A DNA stretch of 64,000 nucleotides, taken from NCBI RefSeq assembly GCF_020283565.1, contig NC_060060.1, positions 46,984,015-47,048,014 of the forward strand, in the 5' to 3' direction. Of the stretch, positions 37,700 to 47,395 are shown piece after piece; positions within the stretch are counted from its first letter, which is position 1, and each line of letters opens with the position of its first letter. A program made the position numbers and the translations under genes. The notes under the pieces were generated by a model. The model saw nothing but the letters and a program-made list of their open reading frames with translations, made no database searches and was not told where the DNA came from. The stretch is from Trifolium pratense. Its lineage: Eukaryota > Streptophyta > Magnoliopsida > Fabales > Fabaceae.

Positions 37700-40548
37700 C
37701 TAGCATGACACCCGTGCGTCCGCACGGGAGTCGCGGCGTTGCCGCTCCTCATTTGGTAAGATGAAATTTATTGGAAAGTAGATTAAAATATAAAAGAAAA
37801 ATAGAAGGGATATAATATTTGGTAAAAAAAATAGAAAAAGAACAATGGTAAAATTACCACCAAAAAACTTTAGGTCTCCATATTAATATAGTAATATAAA
37901 TATAGATAATGTAAAAATTATGAAAAAAAAATAGGCTACCTTATTAATATATTAGTAAAAACATAGGTCTTGTAAAAATCACCAAAAAACTTATGTCAAT
38001 GTATTAATATATGAGTATAAATATAGTCACGTAAAAATTATTAAAAAATAGGCAATGGTATGTGAAAATATAGGTCTCACAACAATCATCAAAATAATTA
38101 GGTCACCGTATTAAATATGAGTATAACCTGTAAATTTGTAAAAAAAAATAAAAATAGTCAACTTAATTTTTATTTTATTTTTGTTACAAACAACTTAATT
38201 AATATATAATTAAAAGAATAAGTCCCGTAAAACCACACCAACAAAAAAGTTTCCATATTAATATATGAGTATAAATATAACCCTATAATATATACACAAA
38301 ATACCCATGAAAGTTTATCTAATGTACCCCCTCAAATAGCCCTCTTTATCCAAAACGATATAAGACCTGTCTGAGGTTTTTGTTTCTCTTTTATAATAAA
38401 GTTTTTGTTTCAAAAAAAATAAATAAATATAGGTCCTGCAAATGTTATAAAAGATGGGCAAGCTTATTAATATGAGTAAAACACATAGGTTCCCATGTAC
38501 CCAAAAAAAAAACACATAGGTTCCCAGAAATCACACAAAAGATTAGGTTCTCATATTAATATATGATTATAAATATAGCTCTAAAAAAAATAGTAAAAAA
38601 TTTAAAACTAAAATTTATTTGGAAAAGTGCAAAAAATAGGAATTTATTGGTGAATTAAGATGAGGGTATAATAGGAAGATAATGTGCAAAAATCCACTTT
38701 CTTAATTTAGTGTTATCATTCTAACTGAACACTTATAAAAATACAGAAGGAGTAAAATATTAAAAAGGAATTAACCACCTCAAGAAAAATTTTAAAATAT
38801 TGAAATTATTTACTAACTTTCAAATATGACACAAAATACCCATGAAAGTGATGATGTGTCAAATTATTAAGTAGGGGTAACATGAGATTTTCACATGTAT
38901 CTTATTTTCTTAGGTCCTTTGTAATATATATATATATATATGAGTATGAATATAGTCCCGTAAAAATTATTAAAAAATGGGCGATCTTATTAATATGTTA
39001 GTGAAAATATAAGTATTAAATATGAGTATAAAGTTAGGTCACCGTATTAAATATGAGTATAAAGTTAGGTTCTACATAAATTAGTAAAGATCAGGAAACC
39101 TTATTAATAAGAGGATAAATATAGGTCACGCACAATTCACACAAAATATTATGTCTCCGTATAAATATATGAGTATAACTCGTATAATTATAAAAAAAAA
39201 ATTATTAATATAGGAGCAAAAATATAAGGCCCGTAGATATAACAAAAAAAAGAGGTTCCCGTATTAATATGAATATAGCCCGTAAAATTATTAAAAAAAA
39301 TAGACAACATAATATATTAGTAAAAGCACAAGTTCTTTGAGAATCACAAAAAATAGTAGATTTTCGTATTAATATATGAGTATAAATATAGGTCTCACAA
39401 AAAATAGTAAAAAACTGACAACTTCATTAATAAGAGTAAAAACATAGGTCTCGCATAAATCCCACAAAAAATTAGATCCTTGTATTAATATATGAGTATA
39501 AATAATGCCATGTAGAAATTATGAAGAATGAACAACTTTATTAATATATGAAAAAAAAATATCGTAGAAATCAGAAAAACAATAGGTTCTCCCATTAATA
39601 TCTGAGTATAAATTTAGGTCCAACATAAATTATTAAAAATCAGGAAACCACCTCAAAAAAATATTAAAATATTGAAATTTAGTTATTAAAATATCTGACC
39701 AATGTATTGATGACACAAAATATTAAAATATTAAAATGGAAGTAATCACCTCAAAAAAAAACATTAAATATTGAAATTAGTTATTAACTTTCAAATATGA
39801 CACAAAATCTACTATATAAGAAAAGAAAGTACCTATGAAATTCCTAATTTACCCCTTTTTCATTTTTTGACACATAATCAATTCAGGGTTATTTTGTGTC
39901 TTTATTAAAAAAACGTTAGTAGAAAAATGCTAAAAAATTTCTTAGTAGAAATCGAACCCTTAACCTTTTACTTACAATTCTTATTAGATTTACCACTAAG
40001 CCATATGAATTAATTTGTTATATTTTTGGAACCAACATATAATCAACATGAGTTAAGTTAAAAGAAGAAAGGGGAAGTGTTTATTTATTTTTTCTTTTTT
40101 ATAATAAGAGAGTAAAATTCATGTACAAATAAAAGGAGAGATTCAATGAAATTCTTTATTTCAACGTCATAAGTGCATTATACCAAATAAGACAACAAAT
40201 GTATGGTTTTTTTTTTTTACAATATAGAGATACATGGTGTTGTTTCCATTTATTTATGATATTTTATTTGAGTTCAACCATTTCTTTAGTGTAATTTTAT
40301 CATTTATTGTTTATGTTTCGTTATTTTAGATTCACTCAACTTGATTTATGGACTTCAATCCAATATTTAATTAAGTTAATTTTCAATTTGTAGTTCAACT
40401 CAATAAATTTAATTAATTTAATACAAGAATATGGTGGGAGAAAAACTGAAAAACTCCCGTAAAAATCCTTGAAAATGATTATGTGTCAAAAAATGAAATA
40501 GGAGCAAATTAGTGATTTCATATGTATCTTCTTTTTATATATTGTAGA
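37700..40548 (-). mobile_element. non-autonomous Helitron inserted in the copia element
   Basis: Read on the minus strand, the element starts TCTACAATATATAAAAAG (40548) and ends with the hairpin CCCGTGCGGACGCACGGG (37728-37711), 7 nt and then CTAG (37703-37700). It sits exactly between A37699 and T40549, the A|T site expected for Helitrons. Removing it rejoins the copia phrase YIAN-E. No Rep/helicase is present. Most of the interior is a degenerate minisatellite. Confidence 0.88.
37850..39640. repeat. degenerate minisatellite inside the Helitron
   Basis: Roughly 55-65-bp units repeat the phrases ATTAATATATGAGTATAAATATAGG, then CCGTAAAAATTATTAAAAAA, then GGCAAC or GGTCTC. More than 20 diverged units; the order and length vary. 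Confidence 0.75.
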
Positions 40549-42040
40549 TGAATTTTAACCACTCTGTAGCGTGGTAGGTCGGTCGGTTCCAAAGATAAAA
40601 ATCCTCAAATAAGAAAAGGAGCTAAAAAGAAAGATGACCCAAGTGAGGATATGAAAAAGATTATTTGACATAATTAATTTTCTAGTTCCAGAAGAACTTA
40701 TCAGGTACCTGAAATTTATGAAAATAAAGAGATCTCGACAAATTATGTCATGAATGGAATCCGATGAAACCGAAAGAAAATCAACGTTGACGGTGTTTAT
40801 TTATATAATATAGCGCTATATATGATAAGAAATAACGAGGATCATAAATCAAAGTCTATTAAGGATTATAGACAATGAAATGATTGACTAAATAGATAGA
40901 CGTAATTGATACAAAATTAAACTAGCTTTGCAAAGCAGAACATTTTTGGACCAATAGTCCATTCCATCTGCAGATGGAAATAATTCGATATGAATAAATT
41001 TTCAAGAGAAAAATAATGAAAATAAAATATTTAGAGTTTGAATTGTTATTCAAGTATATTGATAAATGTCTATCATTGATTTTCAATAAGCATATTCACC
41101 TAAAGTGAATTCCAAAACTTCTTTGTAATTAATTAAGTTGAGTAGCATATGAAATACTCAATTTATGTGAAATATGTGTTTTAACGTATTTGACTGGCTC
41201 ACTGGATAATGATGATTATATGAAAATCCCAGAAGGATTTAATTTTCGTAAGACACATATATATTGGAGAGGTGACTTAATAAACATGAATAAGTCTTCT
41301 TATATACTCGAGCAACATCTATATGCATGTTGTATAATATTCTTGTTGCATTTTGGTTCTAATGGGGACAAATACATTGCTAACCTATTATTTGTTGTCA
41401 ATATATCATCAAGTATATATTTTTGGTTTAGATATGCAGGTTATTTGTCTAATCCTTATAAGGGTACCGATCACAAACAAGTTGTTTGGTCATTACATGA
41501 GGAAGTACAATCACCCATGGAGATATGTGAACCAAACTATAATAACAATCTCATGAAATAAAATGATGCGGAAAGTTTAGCACTATATGAAATAGATCAA
41601 GAATGTGATTTGTTTGAAGTACGCTATTCAACAGATACAAGGGGTTGTGATTTTTCTTATAAAGGGTTTTTGCTACAATTCAACATGAAGATCATATTAC
41701 AAACACTGCTAATTTGAAGAATATAATAACAAAGATATAAGATTGTCAACATGTCATCACCAATTGTCAAAGCTTTGGAGCAACTAATATTGAAGATTAT
41801 TTGACATTTTTCTTCTTAGATATATTTGTATTTATCAGGGGGAGTTATAAATATGTTTTGCACTCTTTTTCCCTTCACCATGGTTTTATCCCACTAGGTT
41901 TTCCTGGTAAGGTTTTTAATGAGGCAGTTCACACACAAAATACTATGTACTCTTTTTCCTTCACTAGGATTTTTTCTCAATAGGTTTTTCTCTAGTAAGG
42001 TTTTAATGAGGCATATCCTCAATGGACATCTAAGGGGGAG

Positions 42041-42497
42041 TGTTATGAATGATGTTTTCTCTTCGGGCCCCCGTGTTTCTTTTATACCCCCAAATATTCC
42101 AATTTTGCCCTTGATAAAAACTTCGGTTCGCAGAAACCGAATTTTTTTTAGTACAAATTCAGAGTAAAATTCGGTTTTTATAAACCGAAATTTGTTTTCA
42201 AGGCAAAAAAAAACTTCGGTTTCTATAAACCGAAGTTTTTACAAGGGCAAAATTGGAAATTCAGGGGGTATAAAAGAAACACGGGGGGCCCGAAGAGAAA
42301 ATATCGTTATGAATATATTAGTAAATGTCCATTAGTCTTGACCCATATTCATTGACCCATATATTATCCTATAAATAGAGCATATGATACAATGTGACAT
42401 GCACCTTGAATAGAACAATACAAGAGTCTATTCTCTCTTCTCTCTTTCATCTCTATTCTTCCATATTATTGTTCATGCTTAGAAATTGTTCATAACA
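42041..42497 (+). repeat. copia 3' LTR split by a MITE
   Basis: 42041-42050 and 42315-42497 form the LTR, and 42306-42314 repeats GTTATGAAT. Removing 42051-42314 restores exactly 193 bp. Confidence 0.93.
42051..42305. mobile_element. Mutator-like MITE with 9-bp target duplication
   Basis: TIRs GATGTTTTCTCTTCGGGC and GCCCGAAGAGAAAATATC differ at one base. The flanking GTTATGAAT (42042-42050, 42306-42314) is a perfect 9-bp duplication inside the copia 3' LTR. The interior has three TTCGGTT..AACCGAA palindromes. Confidence 0.92.
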
Positions 42498-42538
42498 AAT
42501 ATGACCTTTTATTATAAGAAAACAACTTTTTGGGAGTT

Positions 42539-43136
42539 TTTTTTTTTTTTTTAACGGCTAAATTTTATTAATATCGCAAATGAGCGCAAGACGAGCACAT
42601 TGCGTAAAACAAACACAAACGAACACATTACAAGAAAGAAAATAAGCTAAAACAACTCCAAAATCCACCGATACCCATAGCGGACCCTTACACCAAAACC
42701 CTCAACCTGCCCACCCAACTCAAATTGCATCACCACAATAACAATCAATCCTACTCGAACACTAAACCACATGGAACCAGCCACAACCAAAGCACCCGAC
42801 ATGGTAGAGACTGCTGGGCACCACAAGCCAAAATCAATTGAATATCAAACCCAAACCTGCTCAAAAGAGAACCACTATCCGACTGCGGCGCAAAAGCAGT
42901 CACAATGGAACACCAAAGTCAAACACCAACAACAAAGAACAACATCCAGAATCCAAAAACAAAACACAAAAGCAGCGATGTAAAGGGCTAAAATTGCAGC
43001 GAAGAAATGTTTTGAATAGAGGATGAGAGATTCCACGGTGGTTCTATTGAGAGGGAAAGAGAAGATATACACAAACAAGATATACACGAACACTTAAAAA
43101 GAAAAAGAGGGAGTCCTATATAAGTGTTCGTGTATA
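42539..43136 (-). mobile_element. 5'-truncated LINE-type insertion with 15-bp target duplication
   Basis: AACTTTTTGGGAGTT at 42524-42538 and 43137-43151 flanks it. Read on the minus strand it ends ATTAATAAAATTTAGCCGTT plus poly(A) (T run 42539-42552). The 5' edge (43085-43136) carries about 50 bp nearly identical to the inverted 31172-31224. No intact ORF. Confidence 0.85.
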
Positions 43137-43151
43137 AACTTTTTGGGAGTT

Positions 43152-44102
43152 GTTAGACCATTTACCTTCAAATTTATTATTCATCTTTTTTTTTACGAAT
43201 ATATTCAAACCAAATTATTTTACATATCAACTCTTTCTTTTCTTTTTTCTTTTTCCAAAATCAACTTAAAATTAGTTTTTATTATCACACAACCAAACAC
43301 AAACAAAATAGAAATTGTCTCGAGTCTAACCACCGGACTATTGGAAAAAAAAAGTGTTTTCTTGTTTTGAGGAAAAAGAAAATAGAATAAGTCTATTCTA
43401 CCAAAAAAAAAAAGAAAATAGAATAAGTCTCAGCCAAACCATCTTAAGACAAACCAAAAGCTGTCAATACATGAACAACTTGACTTGCCTAACAAAATGA
43501 TATATCAATTTCTTTTCTCTCCTAAGTTGTCTCTTATTTCTTTCAAACAATGTAAATTTTCAGGCTCAATATATGCATGCCTCTTCAGTTTCTAAAAAAC
43601 ACACTCAATAGTGAACACTAATGCAAAGCATTTAATATATTTTGTTAACCATAAAATTTAATAGAAATCTTTTTTTTTTTGGTAAAAAATTTAATAGAAA
43701 TCTAATACTACCCACCATCAAATTTTGAATATATTTTGTTAACCATAAAATTTAATAGAAATCTAATACTACCCACCATCAAATTTTGAAGAGATGAAGT
43801 TGTGATGTATTTTGCTCTAGAATTACATGTATGGTGTCAAGTTTCAACTGATAATTGTAACCATCAATGCTACCATCAATAGAAGTCTCAAAAACTTACC
43901 ATTAGCACAAAACAAGTTATCAGTTCAAGCTATCAGACATTGTTTCAACAATCTCATCTCGATGATAACAGAGAACTTGTCGACAAGTCAAGACTATAGA
44001 GATGTTTGGCACAAGGTTGAGGTGGCTTGTTATCTACAAAAACCAGATCACAAGTACATACATTTTTCCAAATGTCAATTGAGAATTGAGGCACTTGATT
44101 CC
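43152..44102. other. 3' flank of F-box gene C
   Basis: Shares its sequence with the ghost copy D (19951-20700). A plus-strand open frame conserved in both copies is listed below. The segment ATAAAATTTAATAGAAATCT is locally duplicated (43650-43700 and 43745-43775). Confidence 0.6.
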
Positions 44103-44201
44103 TTAAAGTTTTTTAGTCATCAACAACAATATCCCCAAAACCAGAACCAAACAGTGCATCATGAAAAGTATCACATCCAACTTCGTTATGCTCGAGGTTA
44201 A
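43827..44201 (+). other. unidentified open frame conserved in two copies (exon fragment?)
   Basis: 124 codons here and 89 codons at 20343-20612. About 70 residues align (LPLAQNKLSVQAIR..CFNNLISMITEN..STSQ.YRDVWHKVEV.CYLQKPDHK) with scattered substitutions and no stops in either copy. A possible acceptor ATCAATAG precedes the conserved part. It is antisense to, and overlaps, the 3' end of gene C. I do not recognise the family; it could be a captured exon or chance. Confidence 0.3.
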
Positions 44202-46653
44202 TGACCACAGGCGTGAGTGATTGTTGGAGTCACTTCTTGACGATGATGCTGAATATATACAATTATCAGGAGGACAGTATTTCAAGGTGTATTTTCCTGA
44301 TGGTTGGTAAGTTTTAACATCAAATGCCTGTAAAATTGGTAGTCCTACTACTTGAACATGGGAGATGCTGCACCATACAGGGAAGTGTCAAAAAAGAACA
44401 TAAAAAAATGGCCAAACGCCATTAATTGAATTCATTGTTGCGGTCGTGGATGCGGTTACAGTCGCACACGCAATTGAAGATCACACCACAATTGCGGTGC
44501 GATGCGGAGGCTACCACAACAGCAACATTGCATCCGCAATTGCGGATGCGGATTGCAATTTGAAACCATGTGAGAGTATGAGAGAAACAAACCCAATGTA
44601 GTAATAGAGTCCTTGCTGTTGAACTCTTCCACGCAGCTCCACTAGTAACACACCTCCAATGCCCAGAGCAGGTTCGGGTAGCGTAAATTCTTGCAGCTGG
44701 TTTTCCTGTACAATGGATAGGAAAGTTCAATTCAACCCACAACAATAATTACAAAAAATAAATGAATGAATAATGCTCAGAAAACAAAACAAACCTGTAA
44801 CATTTGATAATAAGGGGAAGTGTATGTCCATACAAATTGAGTTGTATCCCCCACCATGTTACTAGTAGCAATACCATGAGCTATAGCACTCTCTAATTTT
44901 ATATGGTGTCTCGGATGGCCAATTCTGAATCGGATAGTGTAAGCTGAATATATAGGGGAGCCATCTTGAAAATATGCTGACAATTAAATATAGATTCTTT
45001 GTCAGCTAAAGCACAAGTTTAGGATCCTTAATATTAATTTTCAATTCAACATTTATTTGCCGTTAAAAAAAAAAAAATTCAACATAGGTCTTGTTTGGAT
45101 AAACAGATTAAGTAAGCATTTGTAGCATTAACGGTTATCATATAACTACTTATTTAAAAGCTATTTAACAAAAGAAAAAATAAAGTCAAACTATTTTTAT
45201 ATATGTTGTAACTGTAAGATTTTGTCATAAGCTATCATGGAGAGCTTATGGAAATAAGTTGAAAGCAATTTATATACATGTCATAAGTTGTTTATAAAAA
45301 CTCTCCAAACAGTCTCACAAATGTATATGTCAGTAAATAAGTACAAATAAGGCAATCGAAACAAGCCGATAATATACAAAATTCATCAATTTATCTACAA
45401 GCTAACCTTGGAATGGTTGGACACGAATCTTTGTGATAAGACATATTTTGGAACATAGCTTATAAACCAAAGATTCGGGAACCCCAGGTGAGCTCTGCCC
45501 TTCACTTAACCAGTATGATGCCCTATTTTCAGTTCTATCCCCGGGCTCCAATGTATTCACAATGCTTTCTTCTGGATAATTATTAGTGCTGGATGCAGCA
45601 ATGGCTTTTGAAATGCAGTTTTTCACATAAGGTTTTAATTCAAAAGCCATGACAGCATAAGCTTTATGTTCTCTTTTAAGACACTCCCAATTTGCACAGT
45701 TGTCAAGCATGTTGGTTACAGGTTCAATCATCATGTTGTCCACCTCAACACTATCAACAACATCAGATATTTCAGGAAACATTTCGAAGAAAAGTTGCTT
45801 GCAGAGGCCATTTTCAATAACTGCAAAATATTTAGAGAGAAGAATATTACCATTTGACAAACAAACTAAACCAATGAGCATCAAGCTACTCAATCTGTTT
45901 TAAATCAAACTCGGAAGAAAAAAATCGGTGAAACCAAATTTACAGTACGATATACTGTTAGAGAAGTTAAATTTAGAGTCTGTTTGGTTCAACGGAGAGT
46001 ACGGACTTTAAAATCTTTGTGTTTGGTTCGACGAGAGGAGGGGAGGGAATTTAATAATGGAACGAAAGTGTAAAATTACATTTTCATTATTGTAATATTT
46101 AAGATCACATTCAATACAAGGGTACTTAAGTAAAAAAATACTCTCTCCTCCAAATCCCTCCAATTTGGAGGGAAGTTAAAACTAAACATTGACTTGGGAG
46201 GGATTTTGCTTCCATTTGTCTCCCTCCTATCCAAATAATACTGATAAATTTCGTGCATATTAGGATTGGCAGTCAGTTTGGCAGAATCACAGCGTGATGT
46301 TGGCAAAATTTACAATTTGGTACTTGAACAAAACCAAAATGTTACCGTTATTTTGTCAAATTCATTGTGATTCCACACATGCACTTAGTATAACTTACAT
46401 AAAAACTTCCCAAATGAATAAGCATTTGATTAAGCAAATAAAAAGATACACATTATATGATCCTGACAAAGCAAAGGGTGTAATAGAAATCAAATGGCTT
46501 ACCAAATCGGTTCCAACTTCTAGAAACAGAAGATACACGAACAAGGTCACAAGGGTGATCCAAATAGCTGAGAACCTTAATTGACATATCAGGTCCAAGC
46601 CATTGAATGAAATCCATTTTGGTTTTCACTTCAGATATCTTCCCAAATATCAT
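44103..46653 (-). CDS. F-box protein, At4g00755-like (paralogue C, full-length type)
   Basis: Probable SCF ubiquitin-ligase substrate receptor. Coding exons on the minus strand: 46653-46503, 45820-45407, 44976-44795, 44705-44593, 44367-44103; 1125 bp, 374 aa, phases consistent. The F-box lies at residues about 13-49 (MDFIQWLGPDMSIKVLSYLD..SRSWNRF). Exon 2 keeps the whole family segment (EESIVNTLEPGDRTENRASYW, then VPESLVYKLCSKICLIT). Exon 4 has LPEPALGIGGVLLVELRGRVQQQGLYYYIG and exon 5 ISHVQVVGLPILQAFDVKTYQPSGKYTLKYCPP. The last 25 residues are hydrophobic (VILFMMHCLVLVLGILLLM), unlike the acidic end in an alternative frame, which suggests a recent frameshift. Introns contain MITE sequence (about 44415-44570, 45088-45313, 45975-46250). 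A non-coding 5' exon ends at 47335. Confidence 0.82.
45088..45313. mobile_element. MITE-like element in intron 2 of gene C
   Basis: Ends GTCTTGTTTGGATAAAC and TATAAAAACTCTCCAAACAG are approximately inverted, with CATAAGCT..AGCTTATG inside. Exact limits uncertain. Confidence 0.45.
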
Positions 46654-46740
46654 AGTTTGACAGCAAGCAAAAGTTGTTTTTCAATAACTGCAAAATAGCT
46701 AAAGCTCAACTCCACCCACCAATAATACTATTATCAGAAA

Positions 46741-47060
46741 GGTGAACACTCCGGTACCCTGGAGTTTAGTTGGGTACTGGTACTAGGCAAAATCTAATGT
46801 CATGTCATATTTTCATATTGTATTAATCTATATTCAAATTTGTCGTCTCAGCTTAGCTCAGTTGGCAGGACATTGTATTATATATGCAAGTGGCCGAGGT
46901 TCGAACCCCGGTCACCCCATTATCTACTTTATGGATGAAATTTCTAGCCACCAGACTACTTAACAAAAAAAAAAATTTCAAATTTTAAATGAATTTTGCC
47001 TAGAGAGCACCAATACGGCGGTACCCAACAAAACAGCACAGTACCTAAGAATTCAGCTAT
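46741..47060. mobile_element. MITE upstream of gene C with nested SINE
   Basis: GTTGGGTACTGGTACTAGGCAAAAT (46776-46800 region) is inverted as ATTTTGCCTAG..GGCGGTACCCAAC near 46993-47025. It lies in the UTR intron of gene C. The SINE at 46842-46976 is inserted in it. Confidence 0.55.
46842..46976 (+). mobile_element. SINE (copy 1), 9-bp target duplication
   Basis: The tRNA-like head AGCTTAGCTCAGTTGGCAGG and B-box GGTTCGAACCCCGG are followed by GATGAAATTTCTAGCCACC and an A-rich tail. TTCAAATTT flanks it at 46833-46841 and 46977-46985. Confidence 0.85.
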
Positions 47061-47334
47061 CATAAAACAAAGTTGAGGAATGCAAGGAAAATTGCACACT
47101 ACCGAGTTAAATTTTTCTTTTACAACTAACAACATGATTATGGAAAAATTTATGAAACGTTAAAAAATGATCACTTTCCCAAATGCAAAAAGAAAACCCT
47201 AAAAAAAAAAAGGGAATTCCATTCGGAAATGACATTGTTGACAAAATAGAACTACTACACAAAAATAAAGGAGAGAAACAAAAGAGAAGTGCAGTTTAGA
47301 AGGTAGAAAAGGAATTACTATTACCTTTCAGTAG

Positions 47335-47395
47335 AGAGAGAGAGATGAATAGAAGAAGCAGCTTACTGAAATTTGAAATTGGTGTGTGTGTATTT
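47335..47395 (-). other. 5' UTR exon of F-box gene C
   Basis: CT-rich sequence on the minus strand ending CTGAAAG before donor GTAATA, matching the UTR exons of A and B. Confidence 0.5.

Larger units (their letters stand above)
31497..42497 (+). mobile_element. Ty1/copia retrotransposon, non-autonomous, with nested insertions
   Basis: Two LTRs (31497-31689; 42041-42497 split by a MITE) are flanked by the 5-bp duplication AATAT (31492-31496, 42498-42502). A primer-site-like CGTTATCAGCACGA follows the 5' LTR, and a polypurine tract AAGGGGGAG precedes the 3' LTR. Coding relics on the plus strand, all broken by stops and frameshifts, run in copia order: gag zinc-knuckle region (33055-33120, GHGRGN), GAG-pre-integrase (34060-34600), integrase (34690-34860 and 36990-37690, HTNKNNNGL and VPIAP), VGQSYIAN / GSKDKNP linker across the Helitron (37680-40640), reverse transcriptase GSLDNDDYMKIPEGF (41195-41240) and RNase H YAGYLSNPYK (41434-41465). 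Most of the reverse transcriptase is missing. The element cannot move on its own. Confidence 0.93.

Noticed and set aside
41190..41561. Intact 123-codon gene
   Set aside because: It is the fused relic of reverse transcriptase (MKIPEGF) and RNase H (AGYLSNPYK) of the copia element with the middle deleted.
46842..46915. tRNA gene
   Set aside because: A/B-box-like text is the head of a SINE with target duplications and an A-rich tail; no complete cloverleaf. The same holds for similar boxes near 2688, 31080 and 58790.
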